From positions 1,674,001 to 1,738,000 of the forward strand of contig JAPEHQ010000002.1 of assembly GCA_027405735.1 (NCBI GenBank): a stretch of 64,000 nucleotides of DNA, in the 5' to 3' direction. Origin of the DNA: Mucor racemosus. Its lineage: Eukaryota; Mucoromycota; Mucoromycetes; Mucorales; Mucoraceae. The notes under the pieces are model-generated. The model searched no databases, was not told the DNA's origin, and saw nothing but the letters and a program-made list of their open reading frames with translations. A program made the position numbers and the translations under genes. Shown here piece after piece: positions 22,802 to 37,061 of the stretch; positions within the stretch are counted from its first letter, which is position 1, and every line of letters begins with the position of its first letter.

Positions 22802-25694
22802 TCATAATGATTTCTTTTGTTGAAGATTCCTTATTTCATTTAGTGTCTTGATCTTTTCCAATGCCATTTTTAATTTCTCCAATATCAATGATTTGAAGTG
22901 TAAAACTGTCAGTAGTTCTTCTACTAATTTCAAATCACGGAATCCTAACAAAAAAAAAAAAAAAAAAAAAAAAAATGTTAAAATTGACATAACATATCTT
23001 TAAGGGATTCATTTACCTTGTTCTGCTTTCTCTACATATTCAAGAATTACATGCTCTGTTTCTAAAAGACATGATGTTAATCACGATATTTTTTTTTTTT
23101 TTTTCATGCATTTAATATTACTTACGAAACATGCAATTTGCATCTAAAGCCTTTGCATATGTCAAATAGAGGTCAGATTCCAAATGTTTCGATTTCATAA
23201 TTAGTACTTTTGGGAAAATACTTTCCAACATGAATATGGACTTTTCAATCACTGTGGATTGATTTAAACGTAGATAGGATTCAGCTAGCTTTATAGTAGC
23301 GCTATAATAGTTTTTTGCATCAAATGAATCCTTTGCAATCTTGATGGCTTGAGTTAAAAGTGGAATTGCAGTTGAAGGAGTATTCAATTTCTATATTAAC
23401 AAAATGTTAATCTCCATCAATAAAGACATGATCCTTCTATTACCAAATGTATTGTTGCTTGTAATATTAAATTATCGCCTAATTGAGATGTTCTATCAGT
23501 CTTCCGAAGGTAATCATGTACTTCATCAAGTATCAAAAGAGCCCTTTCGAACTCCTTTTTCAACATTAAATTGTATGCATTATCATGACAAGCTATGAAA
23601 TATTCATCTGTATCTGGCGCTATTGTTACTTGAAGTAGATCGTTTTGATATTCAATTAAATTGAATTTTCTAGCAGGATTATTAGAGCTAGACCCCCTTT
23701 TTTTTTCTTTCTCGTTGATAACATACCTTTTTCGCTCAATTTGTCTTGTAATTCGTGCCTTGGTTTGTCTCCATCCCATCAAGAAATCGCTTTCAGTTTG
23801 ATACCTTTTTGTAAATATATCTATCACATTAATGGCTTGATCCGAATTTCCCGATGCTTGCAGCTGTGATAAATGTATAAATATATTGAATGCATACTAT
23901 TTACATATTAATATTTACCATATTTGCTTCTGTAATTATAGTCTTTTCAATATCATCTATTGATTTATCTTTTGAAGTATTCGCCAAATCTAGGAATGAT
24001 TTTGCTAAAACATTGTTTCCATATCGTTGCCATGTTAAAGATGTTGTTAGGAATTGAGCACGATCCATATGTTGGATATCGTTCATAATGATATGAATCA
24101 AACTTTTGTATAACAATTCAAATACATAACGACAAGGTTCTCCCTGATTTTCTAAATGTTTAAACGATAGTTTTTTTTTAATGAAATATTTCAATACTTA
24201 CATTTCGTAATAAATCACGAGCTCTTGTCAATGTTTTAAGATTATTCAAATAATCATCTGTATAAGAACTGAATTCATTGAAAGGATGGTTTTTTCTACA
24301 AACTTCAATCCAACTATCAATATGTTAATAATTTGCTTGTTGTCGATGCATTTTTGCTTACAATTGAACTTCTTGTAAACATAATTCATCCTTATTAGAT
24401 CTAGCCGCAGATAATGCATCATTTAAAGCCTAGCTTAACATGATTATGTATTTATGTACAAGAAATAAATAAATAAATATATATATATATATGAAGCTTA
24501 CAGATAATGCATTAAATGAATGCCCAAACTTATATTCCATAATCCCTAAATGAAGCAACGCATATTGTACATTTCTACAAAATAATAGTTTAGCTTTTCT
24601 TATAGACATGTATATTATAAACAGCATTTACACTCCCTTATCCAAGCTCATATCAATTGAAAGATGCAAGTGAGACAATGATTGAATGTATTCTTTTGTT
24701 CTGGTATAATTGAGATATCTAACTTGACGGATGATATTGATAGAAGGTACTTGTTTTTCAAATGTATCTAAATATGTATGCAATGCAGAAGGACTGATAT
24801 TTGTTGTTCCTGTACGTTCAATGGTTTCGGCTTGATATCGCAAGAATTCTGCAACATTATAATCCGAAATCCAATGTCTAGTTGCATCTTGATTGGCAAA
24901 CTCAGCATCTCCAGCGAAACCACCGAGATATTCTTGATATGCTTGAAAGATGTCTTGTAATTGATCGAATGGTAATGTTGCATATTCAATTCTACATTTT
25001 CTAACAAACAAACCCATTACACTTGATTTATCCTATTTTATATATATTTGTTATTATTTGAATCAAATGAAAACACGTAATTATAAACATTTACTAATTT
25101 TAATTTATCGCCATCATCCTGTTTAAAAGAATTAACATAATTTATGCAATCATTATTCCCAGTTTTTTTTTTTTTATCTATACCTCTGATTCAGCATCTA
25201 ATAAGCACTTCAATCCTTTTATACGTATAAAAGAATTAGTAAAAAGATAGCACTCAATTGGATAACATTTCATTGTTTATACCATCCATAAAGTCATTCA
25301 ATAAATGTTGTGTTTTGACTGAATTCAACTAATGAAAATGTCAGATTTAGGAATAATGAAAATCAAATGATAAATCTCATACTTTGAAATCTAAATCTTC
25401 TAATGTATGCTCAATTATGTATCTTTTATCGCTCCAATTCGATATTTCGGAAAAGATATCTTTTTTTGATGGTTCAGAACAAGTTTTTCTGACATGTTCC
25501 TCATTCTAAAGATTAATGATAAATACTGACGTTTCTTGATCAAAATTTAAACCATTATATTTTACCAAAATGCTCTTTGTAATATAGATGGCAAGTTTCG
25601 GTAATAATGAATCATCTAAGCTGAATTTGCAAAACTTGTCAATCAAGATTAATAAAGCTATTCTATAAGGTGTAATAAAGCCAACTTGAAGCAT
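22802..25694 (-). CDS. APC5: Anaphase-promoting complex subunit 5
   Basis: A gene of many exons (at least a dozen), beginning at 25694 with MLQVGFITPYRIALLILID, which matches the VTPYKIAVLVLLN start of animal APC5. The most recognisable parts are GLFVRKCRIEYATLPFDQLQDIFQAYQEYL (about 25,017-24,930) and the TPR-containing core NVQYALLHLGIMEYKFGHSFNALSALNDAL, joined across the intron near 24,500. Later helical repeats include FERALLILDEVHDYL and AIPLLTQAIKIAKDSF. The last exons join AETEHVILEYVEKAEQ to GFRDLKLVEELLTVL and stop at 22802. Exon 1 probably ends after KSIL (donor GTAAAATA near 25,567). APC5 is a scaffold subunit of the APC/C ubiquitin ligase. One intron carries a run of about 26 A (22,951-22,976). 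Not every exon edge was resolved. Confidence 0.88.
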
Positions 25695-26002
25695 ATTGAA
25701 TAAAATGTAGAAAAAACAACAACAAAGAAAGTAAAAACTACACTTCGCGTAAATACTCAGTAACCATCAGGCCCTTTTATTTAGCCGGACCATCAATGGC
25801 ACGAGTCCGGAAAGAGTAAAAATAGTACAGCAACAATATTATACCAATAAAAACACTCTCAATAATGAAAAGTAGATGCATGAAAAGCTAATTCACCGAG
25901 GCTAAGAAAGGATAAACTTTATATAATTTGATTAAAGGGAATATAAGCGAGAGAGATAATTAACTAATATTTACAAATGAGGCCATGGCTATTACACTAA
26001 TA

Positions 26003-26374
26003 CTACAGACATTTAGGACATGATTCAAATTCATCGTTTCTATAAAGGCCATGTTCTTGACATTGAGAATTACAACGAGAGCAAAAGTCTTGAGGATCAT
26101 TTGTAAGGCTACGATTACAATCTGGGCAATTAGTTCTGCAATCATCACAGGCCCAGCCTTTTTTTAAAATCACACCACAGCCACAACGAGTTTCTAAATC
26201 ATCGAATTGATCATAACCTTCATCTCGAGCATCATCTTGTACTAAAACTTGATCAGTACCATCAGTAGTCGTTGCCACACAATAATCTGAACGTTCCGTA
26301 ACGGCTTGTTTTATATCATGATGTGTATTGTCGTATATAATTGGAAGAGCTGGTGAACTTTTTCTACGAGCCAT
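26003..26374 (-). CDS. Small Cys-rich zinc-binding protein, unrecognised
   Basis: A single ORF of 123 aa from MARRKSSPALPIIYD. The C-terminal half has regularly spaced CxxC-type pairs: RCGCG, ACDDC, NCPDC, FCSRC, QC and SCPKC, ending two residues later. This looks like two to three zinc ribbons or knuckles. The N-terminal half is unremarkable and acidic. I do not recognise the family. An upstream in-frame ATG (26,488) would add a low-complexity extension, but the MARRK start sits directly after an A/G-rich leader and is preferred. It lies on the same strand as APC5, 309 bp upstream of its start codon. Confidence 0.7.
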   Translation of the reverse strand: MARRKSSPALPIIYDNTHHDIKQAVTERSDYCVATTTDGTDQVLVQDDARDEGYDQFDDLETRCGCGVILKKGWACDDCRTNCPDCNRSLTNDPQDFCSRCNSQCQEHGLYRNDEFESCPKCL

Positions 26375-26534
26375 GTTGTGCTGTTTAGAGGGAAAAGAAG
26401 AAGAAACAAAAGAAGAACAAGGAGAAAACTTGTTTACACGACAATTATAATGAATCGATAAAAGTGAGTTAAATAAAAAGTTACACATAATTTAAATGGG
26501 AATTGATTTGAATTGAGAATTTATACACGATTAG

Positions 26535-26565
<31 letters not shown>

Positions 26566-28070
26566 AAAGGCTTCAGTCTTTCTTGATTCAATTATTTTTA
26601 TTACCAAGAAAATCTGTGCCCTGATTTTATCTGTATTAGTAAAACTGAAATATATAATACATAGATTTATTTGTTTAAACCTTTATCCTGATGGCCAATT
26701 GACAATAATAAATTATATGAAGATGTACTCATGGAATATTAAGACAACTAGACACGCCATGACAAAATAGCAAATACATAGTATGATCTATACTCATGAT
26801 TTACAACTAAATAACATATCATGGATATATTAAGTTTGCTCTTGTCAATTACAGACATGTTGAAGATCATTGATTGTTATGATGGCAAAAGAAGTTTCTT
26901 TTAGTTTTTTTTTTTCTAATTATAGGATGATTTATGATGGTAATTTATATGAAACATTGTGATTATACATTACAAATTAACTTTTAAAATGACAGGTGTG
27001 TAATTTCAATAAATAATGATTTTTTGTTCATCGAGTATAAATATGGTAATTGTATGCAAGGAACAATTATTTGGATCCATCAATTGGGGAAAATGATATA
27101 GGCTGTAAATGAATAATAATAAACTCAAAACACCAGACAATTTCCTATAAGAGAGAATGTTTACATTATCCTGTATAAATATGATCTACATTCCAAGTTG
27201 TGTTAATCATGCTAACTGATGAAACCTACCTGTAATTCATTAAATATAACCACCAGTTAAATTTTACATGGATGTCGCGGAGAGTAGCATTTTACGTAAA
27301 TATAGATCTTTATAGGATTTTTTCAATGTATATTTTATAGGTAAAGCCGAAAAGTTTTGTTGCGATTACGTTCTTTGATATCTCGAGTATTGTAAACCAT
27401 TTTATATTCTTGGAAAAGTGGTATGTCTATTTTTCTATAATCATATATTCCCCCCCCCCCTCAAGTTTCATATTTTTTTTTCATAGTGTATTTTACCAAT
27501 AACTTTTTTCCCGTACCTCTATGATAGCTATATGACGAGTCAAAGTTTTTCTATTCTCTTCTGTTACTCTGATAATTAGTTTGGCTTAATTGGCGCAAGT
27601 GCTGATGACCCTGAAGATTACACCTGAGTCTTAATCCCACCCTTTTGTTGTTAACCAACCAAGGCAAGAGTAATGTATTACTGTTATATGTAATGATGTA
27701 AGTGCATAATTCTTTTTATCTAAGCGCCCATCAGTTTGTATTCAAGACAATCGGATTTCTTGCATTTTCGGTATAAATTTTAGAATTTGATAAACAGCAG
27801 TTAGTTTATAAATTGAACCTTGATTCGTATGGGAATCACAAATATTTGAAGCACTTTCAGCATGATTTAGGGTGACACCATCCTTAATATATGATGTCTA
27901 CCTCACACTGACTTTCAGTGTAACCCATGCTATCACTACGCCATAATACACTTTTTTTGGTTGTGTGTAATGAGCGTGCACTGATTTGAAAACACAAAAT
28001 AATGTGTAATTATACATACAAATCATGCGACCTACACGCGGATATTCTGAGTCTAATCACTTTCAGGAAC
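26375..28070. other. Intergenic, no gene recognised
   Basis: AT-rich sequence with a run of about 30 A at 26,537-26,566 and a C-run at about 27,451-27,460. Short frames (at most 85 codons) are low-complexity. A stretch near 27,580-27,640 has a match to a tRNA A-box but no foldable tRNA. Confidence 0.6.
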
Positions 28071-28076
28071 AATATA
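28070..28076 (+). promoter_or_regulatory. TATA-like element before the orphan acidic protein gene
   Basis: An AATATAAAAAG motif about 80 bp before the preferred start codon at 28151. It is followed by a T/C-rich stretch and a CAATCAAACAA leader. This supports the 28151 ATG over the upstream in-frame ATG at 28025, which would lie before the TATA element. Confidence 0.45.
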
Positions 28077-28150
28077 AAAAGAAGGGAATCTTTTTGATCT
28101 TCGTACTTTATTTTTTATCTTCTACTACATATTTTACTACAATCAAACAA

Positions 28151-28948
28151 ATGACTGACTCAATTACATTTCCTTCTGCTTCAAAAATGTCTAAATTATC
28201 AGCATGCCCGACAACTAAATTACCTCAAGCAACAGATTGGATTTTTCAAGATTTCTTTAATACAATGTTAAATGGTGATGATTTATTGACCCCATCCACT
28301 CAAATTGCAGAATTATTTCCTCAAGAAAAATTAACAGAAGCTACTTTTAATCTATTACAAAGCACATTTTCTGACGATTGTTACGAAGAATGGCATAGTA
28401 ACAACAAAAATATCTGTACTACCATGACAGATGATCAATTATCTTTGCCCGATCTTGAAGACAACTCTAAGAGTAGCTCCAGTATTATCAGTAGCGATGA
28501 CGATGACGATGACGAAGAAGAAGAAGAAGAAGAGCAAATCGATGACCAAGACGGTATGATGATGGAGGATCATAATAATGGTGTCATCTTTCAATCGGAC
28601 TTGGCTGAAGTATCAAATGTTGCCCCGGTCCTAATCGAGTCAACCATATCATCATGTACAACAATGTCATCGGAAGATGCCATGTCGTTCCGTCAATCTA
28701 TTGATACTAATAATATTAGTTTAAATCAAATACTGACAAAGAGAAAGTCAACTTCATCATTCAGTTCACTCAAATCATTCATGAGTGTGTTTCACACAAA
28801 CAAGAAACCAAAATTGGATCATTACTACCCTTCTACTCCCTGTACCTCTTCTACTGCTATGGTGCTTGGCGGTCAACAAAAGAAATCCTCTTCAATGACA
28901 AGCTCCTTTTCAAGAAAATTCTTGAAATATTTCAAACGTCGTTCTTGA
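28151..28948 (+). CDS. Orphan Ser-rich acidic protein
   Basis: 265 aa from MTDSITFPSASKMSK. The same frame is open back to 28025. The N-terminal part has a helical, possibly conserved region (ATDWIFQDFFNTMLNGDD, ELFPQEKLTEATFNLLQSTF). The middle is an Asp/Glu run (DDDDDDEEEEEEE). The C-terminus is Ser-rich and basic (KRKSTSSFSSLKSF, SFSRKFLKYFKRRS), which suggests nuclear localisation or phospho-regulation. No family is recognised. It is an isolated single-exon gene with more than 1.6 kb of empty sequence on either side. Confidence 0.7.
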   Translation: MTDSITFPSASKMSKLSACPTTKLPQATDWIFQDFFNTMLNGDDLLTPSTQIAELFPQEKLTEATFNLLQSTFSDDCYEEWHSNNKNICTTMTDDQLSLPDLEDNSKSSSSIISSDDDDDDEEEEEEEQIDDQDGMMMEDHNNGVIFQSDLAEVSNVAPVLIESTISSCTTMSSEDAMSFRQSIDTNNISLNQILTKRKSTSSFSSLKSFMSVFHTNKKPKLDHYYPSTPCTSSTAMVLGGQQKKSSSMTSSFSRKFLKYFKRRS

Positions 28949-31900
28949 ATTTGAATATCATCTATTACACTTGTATATATATTTTCTCTCTGGAAGAGAA
29001 ATACCCCCCCCCCTCCCCCGGTTTGATTTTCAGTAATATCAATCCTTTGTAACAATAAAATAAATTTTCTGACTTGTCATTTCTTTATTGTACCTTTTTC
29101 GATATTGTAATGATGATAACATGAAACATCATCATTACGATATATTCAGTATTAAAACGATCGAAATGATCGAGTACATGTATGTCTACATGCACATTTG
29201 CTTGACCCAAATCCCATCTAATTGTCATTTGACATAACAACTACAACAGATAAATAATGCCAAGAATCCTTTTTGAATTTATCTCCTTCTTTTGAAAAAC
29301 ATCCGCCACATTGATAGCGAAAGCCCAAAGACAGGAAATGGCAACACAAGTCTCTAATTTCAAGAAGGCAATATTCATACTTCATTTTCTGTGGAATCAA
29401 ATCGACGAGAACTCAAAAAATACACCTTTTCTACTTTTTTGCTGTCCACATGTAATTTACGTACTTACCATTATATTCAATTAAAAGTGGGGATGTATTT
29501 CTTGGGGAAAGAAAGGCGCCTGATGTGATTAGTGTTCATCTAATGTGGTCAGAGCCGAGTTTTATCCAAAATATGCACGTTACAGTTGTACAATATTTGT
29601 GTAATTTAAATAGCAATAAACCATCAAGACACACATATTTAATACAAACACAACCTTTTTTCTTTGTGTAAATCAAGTAGTTTATACCAGCATTATCGTA
29701 CTTGACTCTATGCTTCGTAGCAAACAAACCTTTAGCAAAAAGCAAAATAGATTTGGTGGTAACTGAGTTTAAACCAAAGAAATGCAGCATCCAGATTTTT
29801 TATTCAGATTGACATTTTTAAAAATTTTTACAACTTTGAAGAGTTTTTACAGTAAAACATATAAATTAAGCGGAAATGCAAGAATAAGTAAATAGTTGTA
29901 ATCATTAATTTTTTTTAATATGAAATTTTTTATTTTAAGCTTTTAGCATTTAAATTTATTGATATTTGTAATAATGTGTAGTTTTAGTTTCTTTCAAAAA
30001 AGTCCAGAAAGTTGGCACGAAGACTTAAAATAAACTTTTTCATTACAAGGATATGAGCATTTCGACCATATTTCATTAATAAACACCTTATTGAAAAGTC
30101 GCATTTTTTGACTGAAAAATTGAATTTACTGAAAATTGAAATTTTGGATGAGGTATGGTAAGGCAAAAATTGAGTTGAAATTTTGGTCAAAGAAAATTTA
30201 CAGTAATGCATTGGAGCGAATCTACTAAACGATAGCATTCGCTTGGTATGCTTTTGAGCGTTCAGCATGCCTGTAAAGCACGCAAAATGAAGCAAAAAAT
30301 ACGAAATTTAACGATATGTTATGATAAAATGAGCAGTTTACTTGTATTAAAGCATATTTTGTTGGTAATTTGGCGTATCTTTTTATTGATATGATCAAGG
30401 TCACCATAAAACGCAGATATAAACTTATATAAGGTATTTTAGAGAGTTGTCTAATACACAATAAGATGTTGCTAACTTATTTTGTAAAACGGTAATAATG
30501 CATTAAATTCAGTTATGTATACGACATATTTCGTTGCTTTTGGGGTCTAGATTTCGATTCTGAATAGCTGTAAGCATCATATTTTTTGAAAAGGATTTTT
30601 TGGCGTTATTAAGATAAAGGTTTAAATTAAATTACTTTTAAATGAAGCCATTTATTTGAATGCATTGAAATTATGCCTTAGTTTCATGTCATTTTGAATA
30701 TTCATATATCTTGTGTGTCGTCTTTTAAAGAAATGGACATCAAAAAGCATGGCGCTCTCATGATTAAACACAATGTCGTACGAAATTAAACAACTTGTGT
30801 AGTTGTACAAACATAAGGTATAAGTTACAAGTGAAAAGGATCGACCTACTTTAGCATGCAAATAAAGCTTAATTGCTTATCACTCCTTTTTATATAATAT
30901 ATATATATATCATTTCACACTTTGCGCAACACGTAAATTACATTGTACAAATACACACAAGGTCGAATTATATTGGTGTCTCGAGAGCAGGTATAACAAA
31001 AACGAAGCACTTTTTTATTCAAAAAGTTCTAGATTTGTGAATGATCAAAATTGATTAAAGCTGAAGCACATTTTGTATCATGGTATGTTCGGATAAAAAA
31101 TGAATAATGGCAACATTCATTGCTGTTTATATAAATCTTTATTCACACACTATATACTATATTTATCGTAAATAAAGCTCATTTTTTTCAACTCGATAGA
31201 ATATCATTGAACAAGAGCCACGATGATTTCAAATATTTAAAGCTCACATTGAGCATTGTAGCGCAACCATGATAAAACGAGAGCATAGAAGTTTAAATGT
31301 GTCAAGTTTTCATAAACCAAGTTTCATCGCCTTAAGAAGATATCATTGAAATATATGTATGTTACTACTAGAAAAAAATAACATAAATAATAAATCTTAT
31401 ATAATAAATCTTATATAATGCTGTATAAAAATGCTTGACAATTTACTTGTTAAACCTTCCTAAAGATTGCATATAAACAATTTAAAGACTCTTGAATATT
31501 TAGTATTTATTGAAATATTCCCAGTAGCATTGCATAACGATGTTTGCCTTTTGCCTATTCACTGTGGGAAGCCATATTGTATAATGCGGTATATTGTAAC
31601 CAAACCTTTCACCAGTGAATTGATTTTGCTGATGATTTGTTCTTATGTTGCTAAATAAGATTTTTGCAGATAATATACATATTGTACCCTTATCCTGTTC
31701 ATATATCGAGGCTTTATACACAATAGGTATTACTATATATTTTTTGATTTTTATTCAATGTTGGGATTGTGCATTTTCCGATACTAAATATTGTGCAATA
31801 TATTTTCCCATAGTGGCTCTAGAAAATTTTGTCGCCGAAACCTTATTTTTGGCCGATCAAAAACTATAACCACAATAGATCTTGATGGATTTATTTGAGC

Positions 31901-32982
31901 TCATTTTACATTGTAATATATTATAATTTTGTAATCTCATTGATTGGTATTTAAAGTACATTTCTCTATTTTTAGTTTTTAAGTTAACGTTCTTTCTTTG
32001 TCTTTATGAGGGATCATATCCACAATATGACAATTATTTAACAAAACACACAACAAATATTCACAATTTACATACTATAATTGTCATAGAGTGCTTATAT
32101 TTGGCAATATTTTCTGTGTGTCCAAGTAAATTAGAAGCGATTTGCTCTGATAGTATGAAAGACATTTAAGGTAATATCAATAAAACAAAGCCATAAAGCT
32201 TGATATGTGCTTATATGAAATTACTTGAGCTCGTAATCAGATTACCGTATGAATAAAGGATAATGCACACCTGTGTCTATCAATACTATTTATTGGAATA
32301 GTTCTTACACAAACATATTTAAAACAATTTAGACATAAATGGCTTCTTTGTACTGGTTCTTCAGAACAAAATATAGTTTGAATGTATTAATTGTGATTTA
32401 TTTGTAGATGGAGAATCTGAAATGATTCTTTGAATGTAATATGTACAATTTTAAATAAAAAATAAATTAAACCTAATTGATAAAGATAGGCAGATTTCTC
32501 TCTACTCTCCATCACATACAAACAATTCTATAAAGAAATGTCCAGCTGATATTGCTATTCAATCCCAATGTGATAAAACTAGCTAAATAAATTACTTATA
32601 TCACGAGCTGCATCAAATTTACATCATCTGAAGAGCTAACAGCTACCCCCTTCCTGTCATTGTTGCACAATCAGGATATATTCAAGGAGATGATTATCTC
32701 GATAATTTATTTTTTCTTTGTTGTTGTGTTGCCATCTTCAAATATTTTTTACTCCTGGATTCTATGGTTGTGCTGCTGCTATTTTTTGCTCAATTTTATT
32801 TAGAATATTGTATATAGTAGTAGTATAATTTTATATAATAAGAAAATATATTGGGTATGGAAAAGAAAGGGAAAACGAGTAAATAAAAATAAGGGAATAA
32901 AATCATGGTTCTTTGAGAATGGGGTAGTAGTAGACGACTAATATATAAGAAAAAAAAATATAAAAAAAAAATAAAAAATGAT

Positions 32983-33020
<38 letters not shown>

Positions 33021-33147
33021 TTGTTGTTTGTTTGGATGAGTTGAGGATGTATTAATGCTCTGCAATATGGTTGTGGAGGAAGGAGGAATTTGTTTTATAT
33101 TGTTGCGTTATTGAATTTACATACATTTGATGTATAATTTTTAATTA
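28949..33147. other. Long intergenic region, no gene recognised
   Basis: About 4.2 kb between the orphan gene and the PKA gene. It holds a C-rich tract (29,005-29,020), a TA microsatellite (30,893-30,912) and a T-run of about 30 (32,991-33,019). Frames of up to 103 codons around 29,984-30,461 are AT-rich and lack features. The compositional style resembles the R1/R2 repeats, but I could not show homology beyond short matches. Confidence 0.55.
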
Positions 33148-34700
<1,553 letters not shown>

Positions 34701-36880
34701 ATTGTATATTTATATAATAAGAAAGAGAAAGGAAAAAAAGGAAAATATGTGTATAGATTTTCTTATTTCAATAACCCCTCCTTTATTTTAAACAGTTGAA
34801 AAGAAAACAGAAAAGGGGAAAAAGAGAAAAGAAATAAAGAAAAACGAATAATTGTTATTAAAAAGTGTGTGAACACGCGCAATGCTGACAATTGAGGGAA
34901 TACGAACGTTGTACATATAAAACAGTACATTTATATGTGTATTTATATATATATCCAAGTGATATCATAATCAAGAAGCTAAGTTGCTTGATTTCTTTGC
35001 GATACATACACTCCTTAATTACACAGCACAAAGAGACCCAACCCCCCACTCATACCTAAATAAAAAATAAAGGCATCATTCTCATATCTAATGGTCATTT
35101 ATTTGAAGCAGTAATAATTTAGCGTCTCCATTTAAACAGGTACACAAGATGTTTGCTAGTTTGCGGATTATAGATATTTCCACTTCCTTTTTTGTCCTTT
35201 TGATCATGGATTTGATTCGATAAAGTATTTTTTAGGTAAACCACATCATTCTTTATGTTTACTTTACTCTACATTTTGAACATACGCCTTAAATTTTCAT
35301 CATTAGACCCAACTGGCTGAGCACATGGATAAATGTCATTAATATGCAATTAGATTTGGTGAATTCATAAATTATTTAAATTATGGGAGTTTGGCAATCA
35401 GCCCCTCAAAAACTGCATATTTAGGTTTGTAAAACTCTAAGAATTTATATCAGCAGTGTTTTGGAAGGTACAATGTTTGAAACCAAGGAAGGATATCAGT
35501 TCTTGGCAATAAACGAAAATCTGGTATACAGTATATATCGTATATATCAATACCAGTATTTCGAATCTATTCAGAAATAATATATGTTGTTCTTGATAAA
35601 AATTCTGATTTTACATCAAGGATTTTTATTCGAATTACAGAGAGAGTGATCAACTTGTATATCTTTAAACAAAACCTTAAATTGCAAGAGATTTTAGCTT
35701 AAAATATGCAGCTTTTTTTTTTTTGTGAAGTAAATAATTTCAAAATAGGATATCATCTGAAATTATCTAGCGGAATCAAATGCAAATCAAAATTTCGTGC
35801 ATAACCACAGTTATCAAATAATAAAATTTGTAATGTAAAAGAAGCTTTAAAGTCGATTGTTACGTATTAAATAATGAAAGCAAACTATCTGTTCAGTTTG
35901 TTTTGAAAAACGATCAAAGAATACTCGAAATCCATTTCAACGAATATCGGAACTAAAAGTACTGATATCGAAAAAAGGATCAATTTATAATCAAAGCATA
36001 CAATCTTTTTGAAAGAGAAGCTAGTACGATAAAAAATACTAAAATATACCTGATATTTCAAAATTAAATACGATATCAATTATTCTGATGTTTATTAAAG
36101 TTTATGGGCTGAAATAAATCTTTTACATAACCATCTGGTTATAGTCTTTTACCGCTTAAAAGTCAGTAGTTTGTTGCATAATATCTCAGCGACAAATCAA
36201 GGTACAGCAGCAGTATGCAGCTTTACAATGAAACGTGGATTCCGAAATAAATTACACAAGTAAAAGATATCATATTGTTTGTTTTCAGAATGTAGTACTC
36301 CTTGATGTATACCCATTTACAGCCTTATTCCCCACAAAAATCAAGATTCTTTATCGAAAAATTCAAAGATAAATGTTTTAAAACAATCCACGTTATCCAT
36401 TTCCAACATTTTCCCAAGCCTACTCCTCATAATGAGACGGGTTCAGCCAAGGTATATACCTTAATTTTGCTATTTGTCTTTAAAACTTGACAATTTAAGC
36501 AAATGAAATATATAGCAACATGAAACCTGCTATTTGACCTTCTTTTATTCAAATACAGTAAGGAATTCACTATTTGCGCATAGATTTATCCAACGAGGCT
36601 CGTATAATGAATGAACCAAGTGAAATAAAACGATGGCTAATCAAAAACGGTATCGTGCAGTATGTTACCTGTTTCTGAATTTATTTGATACCTCACGAAA
36701 ATTTCAAAAACAGGTAAAGTTTGATCTATCAGAATTACAATATTCCAAATATAGACAGATCTACTGAATCCTATTGTTCAGTAGCTGGTTTCTGTCATCT
36801 AGAAACTAATAATAAAACATAACATATTATATGCATACACATTTATCGATTAATAATAATTTATATTGCCACATCTAATG
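34701..36880. other. Intergenic, no gene recognised
   Basis: 2.2 kb of AT-rich sequence. The first 100-150 bp upstream of the PKA start are A/G-rich and probably hold its promoter and leader. No frame above 75 codons has recognisable content. The right side adjoins a solo LTR that contains the hAT transposon. Confidence 0.55.
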
Positions 36881-37061
36881 TGTTATGTCAGTATTATATC
36901 CTAAGTCGCACATTCACGGTCTCGGTCAATATTCAATATTAGAGTAAATCAACAGGCGTCCACGTTGATTTACATGCGTCTTAGTTAATTGGTGTAATGT
37001 CCTTAGATAGTAATTCTGTGTAATAGTTACAATGAAAAATATATAAATACATCCTTTGGAT

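Noticed and set aside
27575..27640. tRNA A-box match TGGCTTAATTGG with CCTGAGTCTTAATCCC downstream and TTTT
   Set aside because: The B-box is poor and the acceptor ends do not pair. Chance match in AT-rich sequence is likely.
29005..29020. C-rich tract as a regulatory or telomere-like element
   Set aside because: Single short homopolymer-like tract without repeats; may even be a sequencing-sensitive site.
30120..30160. 17-base match between 30,135 (reverse) and the R1 word CATCCAAAATTTCAATT at 3,951
   Set aside because: The match does not extend, and the word is low-complexity. Not enough to call an R1 copy at 30 kb.
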